DNA of 64,000 nt from Salipaludibacillus neizhouensis (GCF_002886185.1 NZ_KZ614147.1:841187-905186), one strand, 5' to 3'; shown: positions 17,415 to 27,690, counted from the first letter of the stretch. Notes: a model not told the origin generated them from the letters alone. Translations and numbers: made by a program.

Positions 17415-18896
17415 ATGTTCACACTAAAACAAGCGAATACTTATATTGAAGAAAATAAAGAGCGTATAATAGCTGACTATAGAAATGATTATCATGTCAT
17501 GGCACCGATTGGGTGGATTAATGATCCAAATGGTTTTATTTATTATAAAGGTGAATATCATTTGTTTTATCAATACTATCCGTATAAAGCGGTATGGGGA
17601 CCCATGCATTGGGGGCATTCAAAAAGTAAAGATTTAGTTAAATGGGAAAATGTCCCAGTTGCACTTGCTCCAGATCAATCTTATGACAAAGATGGTTGTT
17701 TTTCTGGAACCGCTATCGAAAAAGATGGAAAACTCTATTTAATGTACACTGGGCATATTGAGGGGGAGACAGAAGAAGGTATTAGACAAGTACAATGTAT
17801 AGCTGTTTCCTCAGATGGCATTAATTTTGAGAAAGTGGAACAAAACCCGGTTATAACTGAAGCTGATTTGCCGGAAAATGCAAAACCACAGGACTTCAGG
17901 GACCCGAAAGTAGTTAAGAAGGGTGATTTCTATTATTCTTTAATAGCTTCTAAAAAAGAAGATGGTGGAGGACAAATTCTTCTATATAAATCGAATGATT
18001 TACTAGATTGGGAGTTTGTTTCTGTCATGTTTAAAGGAGAAATAGATGAAGGTCCGATGTGGGAGTGCCCCGATATATTCGAATTAGATGGCAAGGATGT
18101 TCTACTGTTCTCAGTCGACGGATTACCGAAAAAAGAAAACAAATTCCTAAATACACACTCCGTTCTCGCTATTATTGGAGAAATGGATTGGGGAAAAGGT
18201 GTTTTTTATAAAGAAACAGTTGAAGAATTGGATTATGGTCTAGATTTCTATGCTCCACAAACGATTAAAGATGACAAAAATAGAAGAATCATGATTTCCT
18301 GGATGCAAATGTGGGGAAGAAACATTCCAACGGAGACTAAGCAACATGGCTGGGCTGGTTCGATGACGTTACCAAGGGAACTTTTTATAAAAAACAATCA
18401 TGTCTATCAAAGACCAGTTTCAGAAATCAAAAATCACTATACCAATAAACAAAGTTACGACACTATTAAACTATCAGATGAAACAAAAGAGTTTCAGGAG
18501 TTATCAGCTGAAGTTAGTGCTATCGAATTAGTATTAGATGTAAAAGCTGGGAAAAGATTCGAGCTAGAAGTTCGTTCCAATCAGGATGAGAGAACACTGT
18601 TAAGCTACGATTGTGAAACAAGTATTCTAGAACTAAATCGGATAAACAGTGGTATCGACCTTGTGGGTAATGAAGAGGAACATGTGTATAAACGCTCCGT
18701 TTATTGTAAGCCAGAAAATAATAAAATCGATTTAGAAATTTTCCTAGATTGGGCATCGATAGAAGTGTTTGCAAATCATGGAAAATACACGTTAACTTCT
18801 ACGATATATCCAACAAAAAAGGCGGATAATATAAAAATTACCGCTGAAGGCGAAGTAGAGATTGTTCGTCTAGATAAATGGGATATAGAGGTTTAA
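17415..18896 (+). CDS. GH32 sucrose-6-phosphate hydrolase / beta-fructofuranosidase
   Basis: 493 residues from the ATG at 17415, chosen for its AGGGGGAT ribosome site; an upstream in-frame ATG lies inside the permease gene. Catalytic residues are visible: nucleophile Asp37 in WINDPNG, transition-state Asp163 in FRDP and acid/base Glu217 in WECPD. The five-bladed propeller is followed by the usual C-terminal beta-sandwich (about 360-493). No signal peptide, so it acts in the cytosol. Since import is by ABC transporter rather than PTS, the true substrate is probably unphosphorylated sucrose or fructo-oligosaccharides. Confidence 0.92.
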   Translation: MFTLKQANTYIEENKERIIADYRNDYHVMAPIGWINDPNGFIYYKGEYHLFYQYYPYKAVWGPMHWGHSKSKDLVKWENVPVALAPDQSYDKDGCFSGTAIEKDGKLYLMYTGHIEGETEEGIRQVQCIAVSSDGINFEKVEQNPVITEADLPENAKPQDFRDPKVVKKGDFYYSLIASKKEDGGGQILLYKSNDLLDWEFVSVMFKGEIDEGPMWECPDIFELDGKDVLLFSVDGLPKKENKFLNTHSVLAIIGEMDWGKGVFYKETVEELDYGLDFYAPQTIKDDKNRRIMISWMQMWGRNIPTETKQHGWAGSMTLPRELFIKNNHVYQRPVSEIKNHYTNKQSYDTIKLSDETKEFQELSAEVSAIELVLDVKAGKRFELEVRSNQDERTLLSYDCETSILELNRINSGIDLVGNEEEHVYKRSVYCKPENNKIDLEIFLDWASIEVFANHGKYTLTSTIYPTKKADNIKITAEGEVEIVRLDKWDIEV

Positions 18897-19861
18897 TGAT
18901 GAAAAAAGTATATACAATTGGAGAGGCTCTAATCGATTTTATTCCTCACGAAGTAGGCGTTTCTATGAGTGAGGTCGACAGTTTTAAAAAAGCACCTGGA
19001 GGCGCACCTGCTAATGTTGCAGCTACTATTGCAAAACTGGGAGGAAAGAGTGCTTTTATTGGTCAAGTTGGAGAAGATATGTTTGGCTACTACTTAAAAA
19101 AAGTGTTAGCTGAAAATAAAGTAGATGTTACCCACATGTTGCACACGAATAAAGCCAACACGGCATTAGCTTTTGTTGCGTTAAAACAGGGTGGCGAACG
19201 GGAATTTGCTTTTTACCGGAAACCTAGTGCTGATATGCTTTTAGAAAGTGACTATATAAAAAAGATTACCTTTACAGACAATGATATCTTACACTTTTGC
19301 TCTGTTAGTTTGATTGAAAGTGAAGTAAAATATGCGCATATCGAAGCAATCAAAAAGGTAAAGGAAAAAGGCGGATTAGTAGTTTTTGATCCCAATGTAA
19401 GAAAAAACCTTTGGGATGATCAAGCATTATATGCTCAAACGATTCAAGAATTTATTCCTGATGCGGATGTTTTGAAAGTCAGCGATGACGAACTAAGCTT
19501 CATTACAGGAAAAGATACAGAAGAAGAAGGAATTAACCGTCTACTGTCTAAACCTATCAAGTTATTAATTCTAACAAAAGGTAAAGAAGGTGTGACGTTT
19601 TTTATAGATGAAAAGGAAATAAGTGTGCCAGGATTTGATGTTCAGTCGATTGATACGACGGGAGCAGGAGATTCTTTTATTGGCGCATTCTTATATCAAT
19701 TTTCATTAATGGATAAAGAACTTTCAGACTTAACAGCAGAAGAATTAGTTACTATGGGGACCTTTGCAAACTCCGTAGCAGCAATGGTCACAACGAAAAA
19801 TGGTGCGATTAGTGCTTTACCAACGGCGGAGGAAGTAGTAACCTTTTTTTCAGGAAAGTGA
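18896..19861 (+). CDS. PfkB-family fructokinase
   Basis: About 321 residues. The ATG at 18896 overlaps the TAA of the GH32 gene and a second ATG follows at 18899; either may be used. PfkB signatures are clear: GGAPANVAATIAKLGG near residues 35-50 and the catalytic TTGAGDSFIGAF near 250-262. It phosphorylates the fructose released by the GH32 enzyme and completes the operon. Confidence 0.92.
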   Translation: MMKKVYTIGEALIDFIPHEVGVSMSEVDSFKKAPGGAPANVAATIAKLGGKSAFIGQVGEDMFGYYLKKVLAENKVDVTHMLHTNKANTALAFVALKQGGEREFAFYRKPSADMLLESDYIKKITFTDNDILHFCSVSLIESEVKYAHIEAIKKVKEKGGLVVFDPNVRKNLWDDQALYAQTIQEFIPDADVLKVSDDELSFITGKDTEEEGINRLLSKPIKLLILTKGKEGVTFFIDEKEISVPGFDVQSIDTTGAGDSFIGAFLYQFSLMDKELSDLTAEELVTMGTFANSVAAMVTTKNGAISALPTAEEVVTFFSGK

Positions 19862-19889
19862 GAGATATTGGTTCGGATCTTGTTATCAA

Positions 19890-19930
19890 AGGGCCAGGAA
19901 CTACATTGACTAATTGTAGTTCCTGGCCCT
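19890..19930 (+). terminator. Strong stem-loop ending the sucrose-type operon
   Basis: AGGGCCAGGAACTACA pairs exactly with TGTAGTTCCTGGCCCT (16 bp, 9-base loop). Only a weak T content follows. Confidence 0.8.
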
Positions 19931-20674
19931 AATTCACTCTACTGTAGTTATTAGGAAACAGGGTACATCTATACGAGTAAACATATTTGGATATTGTGGT
20001 ACCTAGCCCTTGTTGATTTATACTGGGCTGATTTATTATGTTTATTTTCGAGACGTAAAGTTAGTAATAATTATTAAAATGGTTGCAGTCCAATCGGCAT
20101 CTGCTGTTTAGTACTGTACCATTTACAAAGCTTGACTCATCGGATGCTAACGATAAGGCAACTTGTGCTTCGGATTTACCAAGTACGAGGCATAACACCT
20201 CTGAGATAAAACAAGGTCCATAGACTCAGTTAATAGACCTGACTTTATAACTATTAAACCTATCAAACCTGTAATAGCTCTGCCTCCTCCCAAAAAAGGC
20301 TTTAAGAAAAAGTACACGTTCTAAAACCACTTCCATCTTAAAAATGCAGTAAAACCCTACTTCCGCTATCATTAAAAAATGCATGTATATTACCCAGTGT
20401 CATGTAGTCAATCATTCATTAATCCCATTAATAGTACAATAGATTCAACATTTACCAATCGTTGTTTTCTAATACATTTTTAACATTTTTTATATTAAAA
20501 CATCCAGAACCGTATGCTAGTCTTTATGTAAGGGCTTTCATTAATTAGAATTATCAAAAAAGGAGGTTAATAGAGAATCATAACGAGGTATCTCAAACGT
20601 TTTGCCATTAGCGAAATAGGTTTTAAGAAAGCCCTCACCATGAGTAGACAGAGTGTACAACTAGTCTAATAGAA
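19931..20674. other. 744-bp non-coding region before the pectin lyase gene
   Basis: Stop codons are dense in all frames and I see no gene. AAAAGGAGGTTAAT near 20570 looks like an orphan ribosome site not followed by a reading frame. The long leader may hold the lyase promoter and an mRNA 5' region; I could not identify a known riboswitch or clear promoter boxes. Confidence 0.4.
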
Positions 20675-23600
20675 GTGAAGGTGAAAAAATTGGCAAAGGA
20701 AAAGAAGCGTGTCAAGAAAAGTATTGCACTATTTTTAGCAACGATAATAACCATATCCAGTTTTCCATTCACTGCAGTAGATGTCGGAGCGGAAGATGCG
20801 CTTTTGCAAAAGAGTTTTGATTTTGGAACGTCTGACAGTGCCGTAGCGGATGGATCTATCCAAGTTACAGAAACAAGTTTGTATAATGCGGAAGCGGGTT
20901 TTGGATTTAGTGAGACAGCAAATGTTAGTGCAACAAGCCGTGAAGGGACGGACGCTTTGAAAAGTGATTTTGTTTCCTTTTCCGAGACATCTTTTCAAGT
21001 CGACCTTCCAAATGGTGATTATGCCGTTTCCGTTGTTTCAGGGGATGAAGAGGCGACTGAGTTTGGCTTGAAGGCAGAATCGATTCAAAAAGTACAAAAT
21101 ACCTCAGTAAGCGCGGGGGAATTTGCCGAAAGGGATTTTGAAATTGCAGTGATTGACGGGCAATTGACGATTGAGTTAACAGGAGCGAATCCAAAGATAA
21201 ATGGATTACAGATTACAGCGTTGCCGGCGCGTACATCAGCTGAGCATCCGACGGTGTATGTAGCGAGTGATTCTACGGCGCAAACATTCGACCCGTATTG
21301 GAAGCCTCAAGCAGGTTGGGGGCAGATGTTATCACGTTATTTCACTACAGATGTCACCGTTGATAACCATGCGATTGGTGGTCGTAGTTCAAAAACGTTC
21401 TATACGGAAGGGCGTTTGGATGAGATATTACGTGAGATCAAACCAAATGATTATTTACTTATTCAATTCGGTCATAATGATGCAACAGCTAGTGTCCCGG
21501 AACGTTATACAAGCGTCGAGGACTATAAAGTTTATTTAGAAACTTACGTCACAGGCATTCGCCAACGTGGTGGTATTCCTATTTTAGTGACACCGGTTGG
21601 ACGTCGAAGCTTTAATGCAGAAACAGGAAAGTTTAATGTCAGTTTTCCTGAATATAAACAAGGAATGGAAGAAGTAGCAGCAGATTTAGACGTATTACTC
21701 GTGGACTTAAACACATTGAGCCGCGAATATTACGATGAAATTGGTCTTGAGGGCACGCGTTCTGTCTTTTTACACGTAGATGCCGGTGTTTATCCAGCCT
21801 ATCCACAAGGGAAAGCGGATGATACCCATTTTCAAGAATATGGTGCAATTCAAATTGCAAGACTTCTCTCTGGAGGAATTTCAGAACTGAATACGCCGCT
21901 CGCCAATTACGTAGCGGAAATCGATATTCCTGACAATGTTCCATCCGTACCAGTGAATCTCGTTGTTTCGAGCGTTAGTAATGCGGGCGCTTTGCTGACA
22001 TGGGATGACGTCGAAAGTGCGTCGATTTATCGTATCTATCGTAAGCTCTCGACAGATAGTGAATTTCAAATGGTTGGGACTTCAACGATTCCACGTCTCA
22101 GTTTAACTGGGATGGAAGAAGGAATGGCGTATGATGTTGTTGTCACAGCAGTTAATGTGAAAGGGGAATCCGAACAATCCGAGATCGCACAAATAACAAC
22201 TCGGGAAGCCACGCTTAAGTATGATTTTGGTTTAGCGGGAACCCCTGTCGCTGAAGGTTATACCGATGTTAATTTATCAACGATTTATACGGAAGAAACA
22301 GGGTACGGAATTGTTGATAGTGCTGGTATGATTGGTCGTGACCGAGGCGAAGGCGGCGATCTTCTCCGCGACTGGCTTGGGTATTTCAGTGTTGGCTGGC
22401 GCTTTAACGTGGATGTTCCGAACGGTCTGTATGCAGTGAAAATGCATGTGGGTGATTTTCTTGGAAGTGCCCGTACAGACTTGGCTATTGAGGAACAAAA
22501 CTATGGTGCTGTCAATGCTCCGAGTAAAAGTTCGGTCGAGCGAGTGATTCCAGAGGTGGCGATTACCGATGGACAAATGAATTTTCATTTCACTGGCTCA
22601 ACAGGGATTGTCAATGGTCTTGAGCTAACGCCGATTCTATTGGCTCCATCAGAAGTAGAAGTCACAAACCAATCATTAGATACTGATAATCCGTCGGTAA
22701 CTCTTGCTTGGAAAGGAACGGATGCTGCTGCATCGTATAATATCTATCGTAAAACCTCAGAGTCTACGGAAGTGGAACTGATTGATAGTTCGGTAGAAGC
22801 TGGCTATACCGATTCAAGTGTTGACGTAGGTTTATCCTATGAATATACGATTACAGCTGTTGATAAACTTGGTGTAGAAACCGTGCCGTCGTTACCACTA
22901 ACGGTTGAAATGGTCGATGCTTCACAACCTAAACCTGAAGCCCCTGTGAATCTTGAGATCGGTGAGGTAAATAAGAACGACCTTACCTTTAAGTGGGATG
23001 CTGTAGAGGGTGCGGGATTATATAATATCTATCGTGCAGAAGAAGCAGATGGAACATATACACTCGTTGGACAGGCAAAGGAGCCAACGTTTACAGATGA
23101 AACAGTTCTAACAACGATTCCATACTTCTATCAAGTAGCGACAGTGAACGTTGGGGGAATATCTGAGAAATCAGAGATCCTCGAAACTCCTGGAGATACT
23201 ATTTTGGAAAAACAAATGGAATTATTAACTCGTGCACCGGTTGCGGTTAAAACGGATGAAGGTGTGCTTGTTAGTTGGAGAATGCTTGGTACAGATCCAG
23301 CTGATATCAAATTTGCTGTGTACCGTGATGGCAAACGTCTTTCAAAAAAACCAATTACAGAAAGTACGAACTATCTGGATACAGAAGGAACGGAAGATTC
23401 TGTGTATGAGATTCGCGTAGTTGGTGGTAAAAAAGGAGAAGCAATTGAGACAAAGGTTTTGGAAAATAATCACTTTGATATTCCATTAAATCAGCCGGAG
23501 CCCGGTGAAACACCACTTGGCGACCCTTATTCATACAATGCAAATGATATGAGTGTTGGTGATTTGGATGGAGATGGTGAGTACGAGGTTATTGTTAAAT

Positions 23601-25045
23601 GGGACCCTTCTAATTCTAAGGATAGCTCCCAATCAGGATATACGGGAAATGTCTATCTTGATGCGTATAAATTAGATGGAACGCAACTTTGGAGAATTGA
23701 CCTAGGTAAAAACATCCGGGCTGGTGCACACTATACACAGTTTTTAGTGTATGACTTTGATGGTGATGGTAAATCTGAGCTTGTTACTAAAACAGCTGAC
23801 GGTACCATTGATGGTCAAGGAAATGTGATTGGCCGTGCAGAAGCGGATCACCGTTATACGAGTGGTTACATTTTGCAGGGTGATGAATTTCTAACCGTAT
23901 TTAACGGTGAAACAGGTGCAGCTGTGGACACAGTAGAGTATGACCCACCAAGAGGTGATGTATCTGCTTGGGGAGACAACTACGGTAACCGTGTCGATCG
24001 TTTTATGGCGGGAGTAGCCTATTTGGATGGTGAAACACCAAGTATCATCATGGCCCGTGGCGCGTATACGCGTATTGTCGTAGCGGCCTATGACTTTACA
24101 GGTGGGAAGCTTGATAAGCAATGGAGATTCGATACAAATGATGAAGGAAACAATGAATATGCTGGCCAAGGCTATCATTCCTTAAGCATCGCTGACGTGG
24201 ATGGCGATCAAAAAGATGAAGTCGTTTACGGTCAAATGGTCGTGGATGATGATGGTTCTGGTTTGTACAGTACAGGACTTGGGCATGGTGATGCCTTACA
24301 TGTAGGTGACTTGATTCCGAGCCGTGATGGTCTAGAGATCTTTGCTGTTCAAGAGAACAAGGGCGCCGAATATGGGTATGATATGCGCGATGCAAAAACC
24401 GGAGAAATTATTTGGGGTGAAAAAACTGGTGAAGATACCGGACGCGGACTAACAGCAGATATTGACCCTCGTTATGAAGGTTCAGAGTCTTGGGCCATTT
24501 CAGGTGCATGGAATAGTCGAACAGGCAATTTACATGCTGCAAATGGTGAAAGGATTTCTGCTTCGATCCCGAGCGCAAACTTTGCGATCTGGTGGGATGG
24601 AGATTTGAGCCGTGAACTTCTTGATCACACTTGGAATGCCGATACAAATCAAGGTGTTGGTACCATCGATAAGTGGGATTATGAAAACGGGCAATTAGTA
24701 AATCTTCTAACAGCAGAAGGAACACTTTCAAATAATTCAACAAAAGGAACACCAAATTTACAGGCAGACCTCCTTGGTGATTGGCGTGAGGAAGCCATTT
24801 GGAGAACAGACGATAATCAAGCATTACGTGTCTTTTTAACACCAGAAAAGACAGAGCATAAAATTCACACGCTCATGCATGACGCTCAATACCGTGTGGC
24901 TATAGCATGGCAAAATGTAGCTTACAATCAACCGCCGCACCCAAGCTTTTTCCTAGGCAACGGTATGGAAACACCAGCAACACCGAACATCACGGTCATC
25001 GGTGACACAACAGAAAAATCAAAAAAAGACAAAAAAGACAAGTAG
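20675..25045 (+). CDS. Secreted fusion of CE12-like acetylesterase and PL11 rhamnogalacturonan lyase
   Basis: 1456 residues with a signal peptide. GTG at 20675 is given; a TTG at 20690 behind GAAGGTG is an equally good start. Domain order: carbohydrate-binding-like beta domain (about 45-185); SGNH esterase (about 190-405) with Ser200 in ASDSTAQ, GGRSSKTF, GHND and the DDTH pair Asp382/His385, as in rhamnogalacturonan acetylesterases; Fn3 (about 420-505); a second beta domain (about 512-655); two Fn3 domains (about 660-840); and a PL11 lyase (about 850-1440; YRDGKRL, NDMSVGDLDGDGEYE, YDFDGDGKSE, GDWREEAIWR). The tail is Lys/Asp rich with no sortase motif. It should deacetylate and cleave rhamnogalacturonan I outside the cell. 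Confidence 0.88.
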   Translation: MKVKKLAKEKKRVKKSIALFLATIITISSFPFTAVDVGAEDALLQKSFDFGTSDSAVADGSIQVTETSLYNAEAGFGFSETANVSATSREGTDALKSDFVSFSETSFQVDLPNGDYAVSVVSGDEEATEFGLKAESIQKVQNTSVSAGEFAERDFEIAVIDGQLTIELTGANPKINGLQITALPARTSAEHPTVYVASDSTAQTFDPYWKPQAGWGQMLSRYFTTDVTVDNHAIGGRSSKTFYTEGRLDEILREIKPNDYLLIQFGHNDATASVPERYTSVEDYKVYLETYVTGIRQRGGIPILVTPVGRRSFNAETGKFNVSFPEYKQGMEEVAADLDVLLVDLNTLSREYYDEIGLEGTRSVFLHVDAGVYPAYPQGKADDTHFQEYGAIQIARLLSGGISELNTPLANYVAEIDIPDNVPSVPVNLVVSSVSNAGALLTWDDVESASIYRIYRKLSTDSEFQMVGTSTIPRLSLTGMEEGMAYDVVVTAVNVKGESEQSEIAQITTREATLKYDFGLAGTPVAEGYTDVNLSTIYTEETGYGIVDSAGMIGRDRGEGGDLLRDWLGYFSVGWRFNVDVPNGLYAVKMHVGDFLGSARTDLAIEEQNYGAVNAPSKSSVERVIPEVAITDGQMNFHFTGSTGIVNGLELTPILLAPSEVEVTNQSLDTDNPSVTLAWKGTDAAASYNIYRKTSESTEVELIDSSVEAGYTDSSVDVGLSYEYTITAVDKLGVETVPSLPLTVEMVDASQPKPEAPVNLEIGEVNKNDLTFKWDAVEGAGLYNIYRAEEADGTYTLVGQAKEPTFTDETVLTTIPYFYQVATVNVGGISEKSEILETPGDTILEKQMELLTRAPVAVKTDEGVLVSWRMLGTDPADIKFAVYRDGKRLSKKPITESTNYLDTEGTEDSVYEIRVVGGKKGEAIETKVLENNHFDIPLNQPEPGETPLGDPYSYNANDMSVGDLDGDGEYEVIVKWDPSNSKDSSQSGYTGNVYLDAYKLDGTQLWRIDLGKNIRAGAHYTQFLVYDFDGDGKSELVTKTADGTIDGQGNVIGRAEADHRYTSGYILQGDEFLTVFNGETGAAVDTVEYDPPRGDVSAWGDNYGNRVDRFMAGVAYLDGETPSIIMARGAYTRIVVAAYDFTGGKLDKQWRFDTNDEGNNEYAGQGYHSLSIADVDGDQKDEVVYGQMVVDDDGSGLYSTGLGHGDALHVGDLIPSRDGLEIFAVQENKGAEYGYDMRDAKTGEIIWGEKTGEDTGRGLTADIDPRYEGSESWAISGAWNSRTGNLHAANGERISASIPSANFAIWWDGDLSRELLDHTWNADTNQGVGTIDKWDYENGQLVNLLTAEGTLSNNSTKGTPNLQADLLGDWREEAIWRTDDNQALRVFLTPEKTEHKIHTLMHDAQYRVAIAWQNVAYNQPPHPSFFLGNGMETPATPNITVIGDTTEKSKKDKKDK

Positions 25046-25225
25046 GAAACATGGGGACGGTTCTGTGCTTCATTTAAACGGCATGGTTAATGACTTGTAC
25101 TTGCTGGTTTTTAAGAGGATCTCGATACAGTAAAGGAGCAAAAAGCAACCTCGCCATGCGTGAAGAAGGTTACTTCACACATGGCGGCGAGGATTGTGCT
25201 GGTCTGAAGAAATTGTGACAGTGTG
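25045..25225 (+). repeat. Dispersed repeat, complete A-B-tail copy
   Basis: Element A (GGAAACATGGGGACGG...) begins at the final base of the lyase stop codon. Hairpin B is at 25149-25192 (CCTCGCCATGCGTGAAG with a CTTCACACATGGCG-type arm) and the tail at 25201-25225. It probably forms the 3' end of the lyase mRNA. Confidence 0.85.
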
Positions 25226-25228
25226 TTC

Positions 25229-25399
25229 ATGGATGGAAGTTTAAGTGGAATGACTCTCCGATCTGATGAGAGTTTATACTCACCTCTTTTTAGTATTGAA
25301 GTAAATGGAGATGAAATACCCGCTAATATGCATCCAATATATGATGAATCTATCTCTAAGCAGCTTAATCCTTTGCATGTTGCTTTGCTGATTCAATAG
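25229..25399 (+). pseudogene. C-terminal stub of an unknown gene
   Basis: A 56-codon open frame starting 4 bases after the repeat tail, with no ribosome site. The peptide (LRSDESLYSPLFSIEVNGDE, then PIYDESISKQLNPLHVALLIQ) looks like a genuine protein end rather than random DNA. I read it as the remaining 3' end of a gene whose front was replaced by the repeat. Confidence 0.35.
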
Positions 25400-25507
25400 G
25401 CATCCTCATTAAAAAGATTATATGTAGAAGGTACAATAAAAAACATAGTATGATTTTTTCTAATATTAAGTTATACTCATTTCAAATTAAGAGATGTAAA
25501 AATATGC

Positions 25508-25541
25508 ATAAGTCCTTGGAGAGCAACTTCTGAGGGCTTAT
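25508..25541 (+). terminator. Intrinsic terminator
   Basis: ATAAGTCCT pairs with AGGGCTTAT (one G-U pair) and is followed by TTTTAGTT. It closes the stub region. The rest of 25400-25739 is AT-rich, has no gene and probably carries the promoter of the regulator downstream. Confidence 0.6.
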
Positions 25542-25739
25542 TTTTAGTTATCTTAACAACTGTTCACTAGACATGACAGCCGTATGGAAAAATACTATTT
25601 AGTGTTGAATTTATGAAAATAGATGATAATTCTTGAATGATGGAAAATAATTGTGTAAATTTAAATAAAATAGTGATATATTTTTATGTTTTTAAAATTT
25701 CACTAATAATGATTAAAATTGCAACAGAAGAGGTGGCTT

Positions 25740-27533
25740 ATGAAAATTAAAGTATTGGTAATTGCTCCATATAAAGGAATGGTCGAATTAATTAAAAACA
25801 TGGATAGTCAATTTCACGATTTTGAAATTACTCTACATGAAGCTGATTTAAATCAGAGTTTAGAGTTAGTACAAATGTATAAAGATGAGCAAAAAAACTT
25901 TGACTTTATTATAAGTAGAGGCGGAACCGCTAAAATGCTGAGAGAAAATAATTCGTTACCCGTTATAGACGTAGGAGTTTCAGGGTACGATATTCTTCGT
26001 ATTTTAACATTTTTAAAAAATTACAAAACAAAAATTGGAATGGTCGGTTTTAAGAATGTCATCCATAGTTTCGAGGCTGTATCTAATGTCATTAACATAG
26101 ATATAGATTATAAAATAATTAAACACGAGAGTGAAGTACAGAATACATTAGACAAACTTAAAGAAGAAGGAATTAGTATAATTGTAGGTGATGCCATAAC
26201 AGTAAGACTGGCTTCAGAAAAAGGAATGCAGGGAGTGCTTATAACTTCAGGTAAAGAGTCTATTATGGAAGCGTTTAATAATGTTAGAAGAATGAATGAT
26301 GAAATTCAGCGTTTAAGATCAAAGTCTTCAGTCTATGAAAATTTATTAAACCGACTTGAAACAAACATTGGATTGTTGTCGGAAAATGGGGATGTTTTAT
26401 TTTCTAATTCATCTTTTAATAATTATTTAAACATAGATGGAAAAGGTGCTAGTCTTTACAATTATCATAGTTACTTTAAGACAATCATCCTTGAACAATT
26501 GGAAAATAATTATATTAGATTTCAATTAGCAACTAATCAATTTGGGGAAGTTTTCGATATTTATACAGGACGTTTAAATAATATTGAATCGAAAGTGATA
26601 AATTATATTGAGCTAAAAAAAGAAATAGATAATGAGGAGAGCCAGTTAAAGTTTATTTACTCTCACCCTTTTATTGAAAGAACACCGGAATACATAATGT
26701 CTGGAGAGATTTATAAGAAGGCAAAAGCAATTGCAAAAAGAAAAATGGACCATAACCATCCAATTTTATTATTAGGTGAAAAGGGCACTGGAAAGCGAAT
26801 GTTTGTCAATATGATAGGACAAGAAATTCGATTACATGAAAATCATATTATTGAAATTGAAATTAATAATCCAAGTACCGTTTCATTTAACAAGTTAATA
26901 AATGTCATACAGAAAGAAAATGAAAACTCAATTATTCATATCAGAGGAATGGAAAACACGACTAAATCCCAACAAAAAAAGGTATTTTCTAGTATACCAA
27001 ATATAAAATCTGCATTAATTTTTTCATTCATTGGCGAAATCGTTGACATAAAAGAAAATAAGTGGAATATTGATCAAGAGTTTTTATCATATATAAAAGA
27101 TGAACCAATTTTTTTAGAGGCAATTAGGGACAGAGGGAGTATTCTAGAAGATTTAATTAATACATTTATTCTCCACTTCAATGAAGAGTTTGGTAAACAA
27201 GTTGTAGGAGTTGGTTCTGATTCTATGGAAATTTTGCTCTCCCACCCATGGTATGGCAACTTGATTGAATTAAGGACAGTAGTTAGAAAATTAGTGGAAA
27301 ATTCAGAGAGTGAATATATTAATAATGTTTCTGAAATTCTAACTCAGAGAAACAAGCAGGATTATAATGGTGTCTTTTTAGGATCATACTTAAATCTTCG
27401 GCAATCATTAGTGGACATAGAAAAAGATGTTATTCAACAAGTTTTAGAAGAAGAGAAGATGAATCAGTCTAAAGCTGCAAAAAGATTAGAAATAAATAGA
27501 TCAACATTGTGGCGGAAAATTAAAAGATCCTGA
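25740..27533 (+). CDS. PrpR-N domain regulator with degenerate AAA+ and Fis-type HTH
   Basis: 597 residues from the ATG at 25740 (AGAGGTGG upstream). Residues about 1-190 form a PrpR-N type ligand receptor (FDFIISRGGTAKMLRENNSLPVIDVGVSGYDILR). A PAS-like middle follows (about 210-300). The AAA+ module (about 320-520) keeps a Walker A, GEKGTGKR, but lacks the GAFTGA loop needed to contact sigma-54, and its Walker B (SIIHIRGME) is poor. The end is a Fis-type helix-turn-helix (NQSKAAKRLEINRSTLWRKIKR). It probably senses a small acid and controls the catabolic operon downstream without sigma-54. Confidence 0.82.
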   Translation: MKIKVLVIAPYKGMVELIKNMDSQFHDFEITLHEADLNQSLELVQMYKDEQKNFDFIISRGGTAKMLRENNSLPVIDVGVSGYDILRILTFLKNYKTKIGMVGFKNVIHSFEAVSNVINIDIDYKIIKHESEVQNTLDKLKEEGISIIVGDAITVRLASEKGMQGVLITSGKESIMEAFNNVRRMNDEIQRLRSKSSVYENLLNRLETNIGLLSENGDVLFSNSSFNNYLNIDGKGASLYNYHSYFKTIILEQLENNYIRFQLATNQFGEVFDIYTGRLNNIESKVINYIELKKEIDNEESQLKFIYSHPFIERTPEYIMSGEIYKKAKAIAKRKMDHNHPILLLGEKGTGKRMFVNMIGQEIRLHENHIIEIEINNPSTVSFNKLINVIQKENENSIIHIRGMENTTKSQQKKVFSSIPNIKSALIFSFIGEIVDIKENKWNIDQEFLSYIKDEPIFLEAIRDRGSILEDLINTFILHFNEEFGKQVVGVGSDSMEILLSHPWYGNLIELRTVVRKLVENSESEYINNVSEILTQRNKQDYNGVFLGSYLNLRQSLVDIEKDVIQQVLEEEKMNQSKAAKRLEINRSTLWRKIKRS

Positions 27534-27560
27534 TCAACACTTTTGAACAAAGTACACTTT

Positions 27561-27607
27561 AATAGCCTGTTCTTAATAAAAATGGATTTTATTAAGAACA
27601 GGCTATT
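27561..27607 (+). terminator. Intrinsic terminator of the PrpR-like gene
   Basis: AATAGCCTGTTCTTAATAAA pairs with TTTATTAAGAACAGGCTATT (over 20 bp, short loop), followed by TTA. It separates regulator and operon transcripts. Confidence 0.85.
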
Positions 27608-27690
27608 TTATGGTGAAAATAATGAAATTGTTGCATTTTTAATCAATAATATTAAAATATTAAATAAATTTAAAAAAATAAGATAAAGTG

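Noticed and set aside
20560-20660. Small gene or riboswitch behind the AAAAGGAGGTTAAT sequence
   Set aside because: No start codon with an open frame follows, and I could not match a known riboswitch core.
24408-24842. Minus-strand open frame of 144 codons within the PL11 domain
   Set aside because: His/Leu-rich shadow of the lyase frame.
25010-25045. Sortase anchor at the end of the CE12-PL11 protein
   Set aside because: The Lys/Asp-rich tail has no LPxTG-like motif and no following membrane span.
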